A stretch of DNA of 27,560 nt from a virus: IMG/VR virus record IMGVR_UViG_3300034101_001743, positions 1 to 27,560 of that record; one strand, written 5' to 3'. Below, piece by piece: positions 1 to 7,027 of the stretch. The translations under genes were made by a program, and so were the position numbers. How positions within the stretch are numbered: the stretch's first letter is position 1; the number at the start of each line of letters is the position of its first letter. Under the pieces are notes generated by a model, which was not told the DNA's origin, did no database searches, and saw nothing but the letters and a program-made list of their open reading frames with translations.

Positions 1-111
1 GTCTCCACCGGGGCGGGCGGGCTCGCCCGCAGGCTGAGCCACTTGAGAGGCAGGCGGGGAGCAGCGGCTCGGGGAAAGGAGACCCGGCCGCCGCTCAACC
101 CGCCGCCCGGC

Positions 112-342
112 TCAATCGTCCTCGTCATCGCCCGGCGATGGCTCGCCGAACGCCATCGATTTCAGATCCGCGAGGATGCCGACCGCGACCGCGAGTTCCT
201 GACGCAGCCGCCGCACCTCGAACAGCAACCGCATCACATCCGCCGCGAGCGTGCCGCTCGTGCCCGTGTACGCCCCGCTGAACTGCCGAGCCCGTTGCTC
301 GCACTCCGCGAGGTACGCGTCAGTGAGGGGCTCATGGTTCAC
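112..342 (-). CDS. Small hypothetical phage protein, 76 aa
   Basis: A short acidic-ended protein of unknown function. The GTG start is supported by a GGGAGG ribosome-binding site six bases upstream. It overlaps the end of the preceding gene by 11 bases, so it is probably the next cistron of the same message. The middle (about residues 33-60) is predicted by eye to be one long amphipathic helix rich in Leu, Val and Arg, and the tail ends in a run of Asp and Glu. No family recognised. Alternative: a small accessory partner of the upstream DUF1599-like protein, which is only inference from position. Confidence 0.6.
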   Translation of the reverse strand: MNHEPLTDAYLAECEQRARQFSGAYTGTSGTLAADVMRLLFEVRRLRQELAVAVGILADLKSMAFGEPSPGDDEDD

Positions 343-886
343 GGTTCGCCTCCCTGTGAGTTAGGAGCGTCAGCAACGCGTAGCTCGCGAGGTCAACGAG
401 CGTGTCCTCGACGCCCTCGAACGTGAGCGAGCCAGTGCGGCAGTAGGTCTCCAGCCGCGTGACCTTGTCGCTCAGCCGCACCATCGCGGCCCGCCACGGC
501 TCGATGCCGACGAACTTCGCACCGTTGCGGATGTTGGCGAGCGGATCGTCGGCACTCCCGTAATCAGAGCTCTTAAGTCGGTGCGTCTCTTTCAACTGGT
601 CGCAGAGTTCGTAGAACGCCCGCGAGGTCGGGTGAACGTCACCGGCTGCGAGGTCGGGGTAGAGGTCTCGGAGTAGCGAGTCGCCCCTCTGCCGCTGCCC
701 CTCGCAGCACGACTCGCCCCACGCCTGGGCCAGCACCCCGGCGGCACACTCCTCGGCCGGCTTGCATCCGGCGAGCGGCGGCGGCACGTAGCCCACCAAC
801 TTGTCATCGCTCGGGTCCGTGTTCTCCATCCTCTCGCGAACCGCGGCTCGGATAACCTGGCTCGAATCTTCAAGTGTCAAGGTCAT
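332..886 (-). CDS. Putative nucleotide-metabolism protein, DUF1599-like C-terminal part
   Basis: 184 aa. The N-terminal 85 residues are not recognised and contain several Cys (around 41-61). The C-terminal part (about 90-178) is an all-helical segment with a KSSDYG motif, a conserved-looking RLSDKVTRLE stretch and an EDTLVDLASYALL ending. That layout resembles DUF1599-type and related phage proteins thought to be linked to NTP pyrophosphohydrolases of the MazG type; this assignment is from memory of the pattern. The ATG overlaps the TGA of the phosphoesterase gene (ATGA), and its ribosome-binding site AAAGGG lies inside the end of that gene. Function, if the family call holds, would be nucleotide-pool or DNA-modification related. 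Confidence 0.7.
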   Translation of the reverse strand: MTLTLEDSSQVIRAAVRERMENTDPSDDKLVGYVPPPLAGCKPAEECAAGVLAQAWGESCCEGQRQRGDSLLRDLYPDLAAGDVHPTSRAFYELCDQLKETHRLKSSDYGSADDPLANIRNGAKFVGIEPWRAAMVRLSDKVTRLETYCRTGSLTFEGVEDTLVDLASYALLTLLTHREANREP

Positions 887-2067
887 TGCTTTCCCTTTCG
901 TGGCCCTGCTACATGCGTCGCGGTCAACCCACCGTCGAACGCGTAGAGGTGAGTCTCCATTGCCTGTCTAGCGTTGAGGAACCCGAGGGCGTGGTGCCAA
1001 TCATCCGAGGCACAGAGCGAGGGAGCCGTTCGCACGATGACGCCATCAAGCGTCTCGATGGGACGCGACCACTCCGCCGCGGTCGAGTGGTAATGCCCGG
1101 TGTGGTACTCGCGATAGGGACACTGAGCCCATTCGCTCGCCGCCTCAATCGCCATGAGTTGCGGGAGCTTTTTTTTGGCCCGATGCCCGTGGGCGAAGCC
1201 CAGGAGGTTCCGCCCGTGGCTCAGATACTTTCGCCCCGTGTAGCGGTCTTCGATTCGCACACGCCCATCGTTCTTAAACCGCTCAATCAGCAGGCGGTGA
1301 AACAGCCACGAGAGCGACTCGTCGTGATTGCCATGCACGAGCACGACATCGGTCGGCACGGTCTCGGCGGATTGTTCGATGATGCGGAGCAGCGTCTCGG
1401 TGCCGACTTGCAGCATCTTCTGCAGCCGTCCATCCCGCTCGAGCGGGGTGCCGCTCGTGGTCGTGCCCGCTGGGGTGTCATAGTGGAATAGGTCGCCCAG
1501 GAAGGCAATCGTGCGGCGGGCGGGCTTGTGAGTATCGCCCACCGCCAGGAGCTCGCCGGCTGCGTCGCCGACCACTCGTTCGGCGATGTTCAAATCCCAA
1601 TCCGCCCCCGTAGTTCCGTGCCATGAGTAGTTCCCAAAATGGGTATCGGAGACCACGAGCACCTGCCAGAGCCCCGGCTTCGGCTTGCCGTGTCCCTTTG
1701 TCTTGGGCTTGCGTATCTCCCCCTTCGCCGCCTCAATCATCGCGGCGACCGCATCGGTGATGCTCGGCCCGGATTTCGGTCGCAGCCGCACGAACACGCG
1801 ATGCAGTTCGGTGACGGTCGTGCCGCCGTCGCCGTCGCTGGTGCCGACCTCCCACTTGGTCGCTTCGGATGCGGCAACCTCGAACCGCGTCATGTCCGCT
1901 TCGATGTGGGCGAGCAAGTCCTCGACCGTCTTGATGCGGCGGCTGGTGGAGCGGGCTTCGAGCGTGTCGCCCTCGCGTCGCTGCGTCACCTGCTCAGAGG
2001 TCGCGGTCGGTGCCGGGGCCGGGAGGCTCGCGGCGACCGCGGCTTTCAGTCCTGCCTTGCCAGCCAT
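883..2067 (-). CDS. Calcineurin-like metallophosphoesterase
   Basis: 394 aa. The catalytic region carries the set of metal-binding motifs of calcineurin-like phosphoesterases in the right order: SDTHFG (D141, H143), FLGDLFH (about 189-195), VHGNHDE (about 244-250), FAHGH (about 291-295) and HTGHYHS (about 322-328). These bind two metal ions and cleave phosphoester bonds in nucleic acids or small phosphates. The first 130 residues are a separate segment with a low-complexity Ala/Pro start and an 'IKTVEDLLAHIEADMTRFEV' helix region often seen ahead of the phosphatase domain in phage proteins. It overlaps the upstream 81-aa gene by 22 bases. Exact substrate is unknown; a role in phage DNA metabolism is inference. 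Confidence 0.9.
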   Translation of the reverse strand: MAGKAGLKAAVAASLPAPAPTATSEQVTQRREGDTLEARSTSRRIKTVEDLLAHIEADMTRFEVAASEATKWEVGTSDGDGGTTVTELHRVFVRLRPKSGPSITDAVAAMIEAAKGEIRKPKTKGHGKPKPGLWQVLVVSDTHFGNYSWHGTTGADWDLNIAERVVGDAAGELLAVGDTHKPARRTIAFLGDLFHYDTPAGTTTSGTPLERDGRLQKMLQVGTETLLRIIEQSAETVPTDVVLVHGNHDESLSWLFHRLLIERFKNDGRVRIEDRYTGRKYLSHGRNLLGFAHGHRAKKKLPQLMAIEAASEWAQCPYREYHTGHYHSTAAEWSRPIETLDGVIVRTAPSLCASDDWHHALGFLNARQAMETHLYAFDGGLTATHVAGPRKGKQ

Positions 2068-2291
2068 TCACGCACTCCTGACGCCGTGCAGACCGGGATG
2101 CCACGCTCGCGGCAGTTCTCGACGATGGCGGCAGCGAGCCCGCGACCCGACGCCTGGAGCGTGCCAGCACGCCACTCGCGGCGGATGTCGAGCAACTCCT
2201 CGCGGATGTCTGGCTCCAGGCGGTCGAGCCATGTAGGCGACCGCTTGCTCGGCTTGGCGGATTCTGCAATGGCATCACGCAGGCTAATCAC
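2046..2291 (-). CDS. Small hypothetical phage protein, 81 aa
   Basis: Unknown function. The sequence has an 'SPTWLDRLEPDIREELLDIRREW' region (residues about 18-40) and ends in a segment, GIPVCTASGVREWLAR, that looks like the second half of a small helix-turn-helix unit: an Ala/Gly turn followed by a helix with Arg and Trp. A DNA-binding role is therefore possible but weakly supported. It overlaps the HEXXH gene upstream by 8 bases and the phosphoesterase gene downstream by 22 bases, so the three genes are probably translated from one message. Confidence 0.65.
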   Translation of the reverse strand: MISLRDAIAESAKPSKRSPTWLDRLEPDIREELLDIRREWRAGTLQASGRGLAAAIVENCRERGIPVCTASGVREWLARQD

Positions 2292-2568
2292 GCGGCATCT
2301 CCCTCACGTTAAGCATCGCCAACGCTCGCCGCTGCACCCTCGCGAGTTCGGTGATGCTCTCCTCCGAGATGCTCGGCCCCAGCACGGCGTGGGCGATCTC
2401 GTGGAGCACAGTCTCGAGTTTCTGCCCGCCGCGCAGCCGGTCATCAATCAAGATGCGTGGGGAGTTCGCGTTGTCAAAGAACGTCCACCCCACCGCGTCA
2501 CCCTTGAGCCGGGTGAAACGCAGGAGCCAACGCTTGCCATCTATCGTGATGTGATGGTCTTCCGCCAC
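2284..2568 (-). CDS. Small HEXXH metalloprotease-like protein
   Basis: 94 aa. The motif LHEIAHAVLG (HEIAH at residues 56-60) is the zinc-binding and catalytic signature of zincin metallopeptidases, and the preceding IDDRLRGGQKLETV helix entry is typical of short phage SprT- or ImmA-like proteins. A downstream Glu (EESITELARV, about 68-75) could be the third zinc ligand. I chose the GTG at 2568 because an AAAGGG ribosome-binding site sits six bases ahead of it; the ATG at 2574 has the same site touching the start codon. Substrate is unknown. ImmA-type proteins cut phage repressors, but no repressor gene is visible nearby, so this is only one possibility. Confidence 0.75.
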   Translation of the reverse strand: MAEDHHITIDGKRWLLRFTRLKGDAVGWTFFDNANSPRILIDDRLRGGQKLETVLHEIAHAVLGPSISEESITELARVQRRALAMLNVREMPRD

Positions 2569-2603
2569 GGGCATCCCTTTCGCCCGTCAGTGTCGCGGGA
2601 CTG

Positions 2604-2924
2604 TCAACCGAACACGGCTTTCGCGTACCGTTGGGCGAACCGCCTCGCTCGCATCTGAACGCGAGTGCCCCATTCATTGAGCCACCGCTGGCGAGCCTCA
2701 CACGCGCAGCCGCCGGGCGTCCCCTCGGTTCGCGTCCACCGCTCGACTCGCTCCTTCGTGATGCCGCACCGGGTCAGCCATCGCTCCACGAAGTCGCCCA
2801 CCATGAACGGCCGCCACACCTCGACCGGCGGCGGGCGGCACTCGCGAAACGTGGGGAGCCGCCGGGCTTGATGCCCGCAGACGCGGCACCGCAGATCGAC
2901 GGGATCGTAGTCGCAGCGGGTCAC
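2604..2924 (-). CDS. Cys-rich hypothetical phage protein, possible zinc binding
   Basis: 106 aa. Cys residues at 4, 13, 16, 29, 53, 73 and 75 include CRVC and CAC pairs. The first half (CDYDPVDLRCRVCGHQARRL) suggests a zinc knuckle. The second half, beginning GDFVERWLTRCGITKERVERW and ending with CACEARQRWLNEWG, matches the look of a small phage protein often placed just after tail-fibre genes; I recall the pattern but no named function. The ATG overlaps the stop of the large repeat protein by four bases (ATGA), so it is translationally coupled to a tail gene. Confidence 0.75.
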   Translation of the reverse strand: MTRCDYDPVDLRCRVCGHQARRLPTFRECRPPPVEVWRPFMVGDFVERWLTRCGITKERVERWTRTEGTPGGCACEARQRWLNEWGTRVQMRARRFAQRYAKAVFG

Positions 2925-5437
2925 GAGATTGTCGCGGTGTAGACAGGAGTGTTGAACGCCCCAGAGACCAGCGTGTACGCCCCAGCCGGGGGCGAGCAGA
3001 CGGGGAAATCAATGCACGTGCAGCCAGGATTGTAAAAGCCCTGAATGAACACCCCACCCCCTTCATACAAGTTAATGCGCAGCCGGCATTTCTTGTAGCA
3101 CGTATCGTCGCAGTCTGCGGCAACGAATGTATTCAGCAATCCCGGCCCAGTGTTAGCCAGCGTCGCACATGGCTCTATCGCAGCCTCTAGCGTAAACGGA
3201 TAGGAACTGCCCCCATACGTGTACTCGCCGCCAAACTCCCATAGCGTAGTGTTCGCGTTGGTGCTGATTAATCTACTGCCTCGACTCAGCACGTAGTCTC
3301 CCTCTGCGGGCCTGCCGAACGAGCTCTCAGTCAGATACTCCAGGTTGATGGTCACCTCGGCCGGCGTGGCTTCTTCGTTAAGGCAGCACGAGCCGCAGAC
3401 GCCGGTCGCGTGAGATCCGCCGCCAGCGATTGAGGGAACTACCGGGGAGCCCGTGGCATCCGCGACACTGCCGCCGCCAGAGACAACGGTGGCGGTAACG
3501 CCGTTGAAGGCTGAAGCCTGACCCGCGTAATAGGCAGAGTTGGCGGGAAACTCTAGCTCAAAGCCGGAGCAGTCTGCTATCTGTTCGTCGGTAGTCAGGC
3601 TGACATTCGGCCCCGTTAGAAGTGACCTAGCAGGACTGGCCGCCTTGTCAAAGCGATACTCAAACAAAATGGACGCAGAGGAATACGTGCCAAGATCCAC
3701 AGGGTTGCACAGATAGGCGCGATACTCGCAAGCGTAACTCGGGATGTTGAACAGGCTGCTAAAGAACTTGCTGCGGGCCAGCACGAACGACTTGCCGTTC
3801 ATGTACTCGCCCATGCACCATGTGTTCGGGAAGCCCGTGGCCTCGTAGCCACTGCCGCCGTTGGTTATCGTGATGCTCGTGATCTTGCCGAACGTCGGGC
3901 TATCGGGGTCATCGTCCACGTTCGCCGCGAGCACCGCCCCGGCTCCATCGCTAGGGGCGATCTGGTCGAGCACTACTGTGATGTCGGCGACCAGCGGCGG
4001 GGCGTCGGGGTCTTCGCCGTAGAACGCACCGCCGTTAGAGAGGTTGATACTCGCGATGTCGCCGAGAGACTTGTAGTACAGCCCCGCGGAGTCGATGTCC
4101 ACCGACTCAATCACGCCCGTGTCCTTGTAGTACGAGCCGCCGTAGAGAACCTGCACCTCGTCAATCACGCCCGTGTCGAGGAAATACTCTCCCGCGTCGC
4201 TGATGGTGAATGATGTGATGACGCCGCCCGTGACGTTCGCGGTCACTGACGCCGGGGAAACGGTCTGCCCGGCAGAGGGCAGGATGCTGAACGCTTCCCC
4301 CTGCGTGTAGCCACTGCCGCCATTAGTCACGGTGATGGAATTGACGGCCCAAATGTCGCCCGACTGCACGACGGTCACGACAAGGATTGCGCCCGAGCCG
4401 CTGCTGCCGCCGCCCGCCTGGGCGAAGAGCGTGGGCTCGTCGCGAACCGTCTTGATTTCCAGCGTGGTCGGGTCAAGCTCGACATCATCCGGGCCGAGGA
4501 TAATGTTGAGGTACTGCCCATCGGAGTAGCCGCTCCCGCCATCTGTCACGGTGATGGAGGAGATTTCCCACGACTCAGGCGAGCCTCCCAGACTGGCGAT
4601 GTTGACCGTGAGATCCGCCTCTCCTGAGAGCGTCAGTTCCGGTTCGTCGCGTCCGGTGACGAGTGTGAGGTACGCAGCCGATTGCTCAACATCGCCCGAC
4701 CCTAATCCGACCGTAGCGGTTTGCCCGCCCGTGTATCCCGTGCCGCCGGCCGTCACGGTGATGCCCGAAATGAACCACGTTTGCGGGTTGGAGCCTGTTG
4801 CCGTGAGCGAGACGGTGAACGTCGCCCCGTTGCCAGTGTCCTCGGGCGGCTCAATCGTCAGGTCGGGCTCGTCTCGCGAGGTCTGAATCAACGCGAGCGC
4901 GGCGGATTGCTCGGTCTCGCCAACCCCGAGCGTGAATACAATCTCGTCGCCATCGGTGTACCCACTGCCGCCATCGACCACCGTGAGCCCCGAGATAGTC
5001 CAGTACGGCAGGCTGCACTCGTCCTCCTCCTCGGAGAGCGTCACGGTGATGTCGGCCCCCGAGCCGCCGGGGCCATCGGCAGTGATGGTCGGCTCAACGC
5101 GGGCAAGCGTCGCGTAACCGCTGCCGCCATTGTTGACCGTCACGCCCGTGATGACGCCGGCCGCCGTGGTCGGGCTCGCCGTGGCCCCGCCGCCGAAACA
5201 AGAATCAAACGACACGAACAAAGCCTGGAACGCCGGGCCGACATCGGGATACCCGTCGAATGTCACCGTCACCGTGTCGGGCAGTTTGCCCGTCGCACAC
5301 TCACCGCAGGGGATGTCGCAGCACGGGCTGCACGATGCCCCGAGCATGAAGCCCAGCGGATAGAGCGAGAGCGAAAAAACCAGCACCGCCAGGAGCGGTA
5401 TGGATGCCGGCTCGATGGATGCGAGAAACTCAATCAC
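2921..5437 (-). CDS. Large repeat-containing tail or fibre-like protein (GGSGY/RDEP repeats)
   Basis: 838 aa from a GTG whose bases overlap the previous stop (GTGA). The start is followed by a hydrophobic stretch (about residues 12-35) and a Cys cluster (CSPCCDIPCGEC, about 36-47), which resembles a membrane anchor or lipoprotein signal and is odd for a virion protein. Residues about 100-400 hold four tandem units of 69-75 aa, each with an [R]xEP corner (113, 188, 263, 332) and a GGSGY or GGTGY turn (104, 156, 231, 300, 373), with degenerate copies and a last GGSGY at 526. The C-terminal half is not repetitive and contains many Cys (CGSCC, CYKKC, CTC). Position behind the tape measure suggests a tail-tip or receptor-binding fibre; function is inferred. 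Confidence 0.85.
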   Translation of the reverse strand: MIEFLASIEPASIPLLAVLVFSLSLYPLGFMLGASCSPCCDIPCGECATGKLPDTVTVTFDGYPDVGPAFQALFVSFDSCFGGGATASPTTAAGVITGVTVNNGGSGYATLARVEPTITADGPGGSGADITVTLSEEEDECSLPYWTISGLTVVDGGSGYTDGDEIVFTLGVGETEQSAALALIQTSRDEPDLTIEPPEDTGNGATFTVSLTATGSNPQTWFISGITVTAGGTGYTGGQTATVGLGSGDVEQSAAYLTLVTGRDEPELTLSGEADLTVNIASLGGSPESWEISSITVTDGGSGYSDGQYLNIILGPDDVELDPTTLEIKTVRDEPTLFAQAGGGSSGSGAILVVTVVQSGDIWAVNSITVTNGGSGYTQGEAFSILPSAGQTVSPASVTANVTGGVITSFTISDAGEYFLDTGVIDEVQVLYGGSYYKDTGVIESVDIDSAGLYYKSLGDIASINLSNGGAFYGEDPDAPPLVADITVVLDQIAPSDGAGAVLAANVDDDPDSPTFGKITSITITNGGSGYEATGFPNTWCMGEYMNGKSFVLARSKFFSSLFNIPSYACEYRAYLCNPVDLGTYSSASILFEYRFDKAASPARSLLTGPNVSLTTDEQIADCSGFELEFPANSAYYAGQASAFNGVTATVVSGGGSVADATGSPVVPSIAGGGSHATGVCGSCCLNEEATPAEVTINLEYLTESSFGRPAEGDYVLSRGSRLISTNANTTLWEFGGEYTYGGSSYPFTLEAAIEPCATLANTGPGLLNTFVAADCDDTCYKKCRLRINLYEGGGVFIQGFYNPGCTCIDFPVCSPPAGAYTLVSGAFNTPVYTATIS

Positions 5438-5775
5438 GAGCAGCGGGCCGCAATGAGATACCACGCCGTCCCTTCCTTCGCGATGGCACACGGGGTCGAT
5501 GTCGCCGTGCCGGCAGTGGTGATGACCGCGAACAGGTTGTAAGCCACGACGGTATTCGGCGTCGCCGTGACGCCGCGGAATGTCAGTGTCTTCGAGGTGT
5601 CAATCGCCCACGTGCCCGTGAAGGTACACATGCGAAACACCTTGCCTCCCGGCGGCGTGTCGACCCGCCCGAACGTCAGCGGTGCCCCGTCGCGGTCGCC
5701 CTGCTCAACGCGGCGCACGACCGCAGCAATCCGCTCGGCCGCACCGCGGGTGAAATCGACGCGAGCGGTCGACAC
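5434..5775 (-). CDS. Small virion or tail-associated protein
   Basis: 113 aa with a GTG start behind a GAGGAGTG ribosome-binding site. The N-terminus (about 1-30) is helical with several Arg. The rest is beta-rich, with a closing GTAWYLIAARCS segment that I have seen at the end of small structural proteins of environmental phages; no named family. It overlaps the repeat protein by four bases and lies four bases behind the next gene upstream, so it belongs to the tail-tip operon. A minor tail component is the likeliest role. Confidence 0.75.
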   Translation of the reverse strand: MSTARVDFTRGAAERIAAVVRRVEQGDRDGAPLTFGRVDTPPGGKVFRMCTFTGTWAIDTSKTLTFRGVTATPNTVVAYNLFAVITTAGTATSTPCAIAKEGTAWYLIAARCS

Positions 5776-5778
5776 GGC

Positions 5779-6147
5779 TCACTCCTCGAGGATCTGGAGC
5801 AAGAGCCGCCCGCCTTCGGACGAGCTCTTCGCCGCGTAGCTCCCAGGGGCCAGACGCAGGAGAGCCGCGTCGCCACCCTTGAGCCGTACCGTCTCGTGCA
5901 GCGTCGTGCCATTCAGCCGCCCGAACGAAACAGTATGCGTGCTGACGGTGTTGAGCGAGCGGGCAAAGCACAGCCCAAGGCTCGACGCCGACGCAGTGCT
6001 AATCGCCTGCGTTGCCGTTCCCACATTGAGCGTGAGGGCGAGAAAGCCGGTGGTCGCGAAGTCGCTCGTGACGTTGCTCGCGATGAGGTTGGAACTCAAC
6101 GCCCCGGCGTTGACGTTCACGCTGACGCTGTAGGAAATGTCTGGCAT
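5779..6147 (-). CDS. Small beta-rich tail or virion protein
   Basis: 122 aa, ATG preceded by AGGAGC at a good distance. The sequence is rich in Ser, Thr, Ala and Gly with alternating hydrophobic residues (ISYSVSVNVNAG at the start), as in small beta-sandwich virion proteins. It ends GGRLLLQILEE. No family recognised. It lies between two tail-region genes with single-digit gaps, which supports a structural role in the tail tip or its fibres. Confidence 0.75.
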   Translation of the reverse strand: MPDISYSVSVNVNAGALSSNLIASNVTSDFATTGFLALTLNVGTATQAISTASASSLGLCFARSLNTVSTHTVSFGRLNGTTLHETVRLKGGDAALLRLAPGSYAAKSSSEGGRLLLQILEE

Positions 6148-6155
6148 GGTTGCTC

Positions 6156-7025
6156 CTAGCTCGGCGGCGTGCCGAAGTAACTGCTCATGGTGATTCGCTT
6201 GTAGACGCGACGAGTGAGGATGGCGGGAAGGGTATCGCCCGTCTGCTTGCCGCCGCTGCCGTTGAGGGCGATGGGATTGGCTGACGCGACCATCTCAGAA
6301 TCCGGCCCCTTCACATCCGCACGCTTCTTCTCACCGCCGACGATGTAGTTGAACCCGATGTCGGGCAGGAGAAGGTTCCATCCCGTCTGCCGCCCCAGGA
6401 GTTCGCTCGTGATTTTCCAGAAGCGAACTTCCTGCCCGTTCACTTGCTCGGTTGCCTGCTCGCCTGAGATGCCCTGGACCTTGACGCAGTCCTGGGCGAA
6501 CCCGAGATACCCGCCATCATTGATGCAGTTCGTGACCGCTGCCGCGAGCGACGAGGGGAACTGCTGGCGGTTGCTCGTGATGGTGATTTTCTGCTGGGCC
6601 TCGTCAACCGTGAGCCCCTCGAAGTAATCGCCCGCGGAGTTCGTGAGCGGCTTCTGTGTCGTGCCGTCGTAGTAGGTCAACGCGGGCACGCCGACGCCCT
6701 GCGTCTGAAACTTCCAGACATCGGGCCGCAGCCACGGCAAGAGGTCGCTCTTCTCCCACTCCGCCTCTGGGATTTTGTATTTGGCGACCACCTCGACCCA
6801 GTAGCGATTGCCCTCGTAGCCCTCGTTGTAGGTGAGGTCATAGCACCTGGCATATGCGTACTCGGGGTGCGACGAGTAGTGCGTCGCGCCAATCGTGCTG
6901 ACCACGAGTGCGGCGTTCGTGTCGGGCGTGTTGAGCGTGGCGATGAAGCGACGCTCGTACTCGGGCGATGCCCCGATGAGATGGGTCGCGACTCGCGGCA
7001 GTTCTCGCCAACTGTGCACGCTCAT
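6156..7025 (-). CDS. Hypothetical minor tail protein, 289 aa
   Basis: Unrecognised at family level. It starts two bases after the tape-measure stop, the place where siphophages encode distal tail or tail-tip components. The protein is mixed alpha/beta with many aromatic residues (for example EYAYARCYDLTYNEGYEGNRYW near 55-76) and a middle part describing an insertion-like loop (TQGVGVPALTYYDGTTQK). No membrane segment or enzymatic motif is visible. The length, near 290, and its position fit a distal tail protein, but the usual Dit fold cannot be confirmed from sequence by eye. Confidence 0.75.
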   Translation of the reverse strand: MSVHSWRELPRVATHLIGASPEYERRFIATLNTPDTNAALVVSTIGATHYSSHPEYAYARCYDLTYNEGYEGNRYWVEVVAKYKIPEAEWEKSDLLPWLRPDVWKFQTQGVGVPALTYYDGTTQKPLTNSAGDYFEGLTVDEAQQKITITSNRQQFPSSLAAAVTNCINDGGYLGFAQDCVKVQGISGEQATEQVNGQEVRFWKITSELLGRQTGWNLLLPDIGFNYIVGGEKKRADVKGPDSEMVASANPIALNGSGGKQTGDTLPAILTRRVYKRITMSSYFGTPPS

Positions 7026-7027
7026 GG

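Noticed and set aside
1-111. Possible start of a further gene (GTG at 42) and a GC-rich palindrome near 18-31
   Set aside because: No ribosome-binding site stands before the GTG and only 14 codons are visible; the palindrome has a 5-bp stem and no T-run.
332-886. TTGACA-like string near 880-870
   Set aside because: It lies in coding sequence and the only -10-like match is 19 bases away with poor fit.
4721-5542. Long plus-strand frames opposite the tail genes (also 1639-2658, 13657-14676, 17407-18687)
   Set aside because: They mirror GC-rich coding sequence on the other strand; none has a ribosome-binding site or a recognisable domain.
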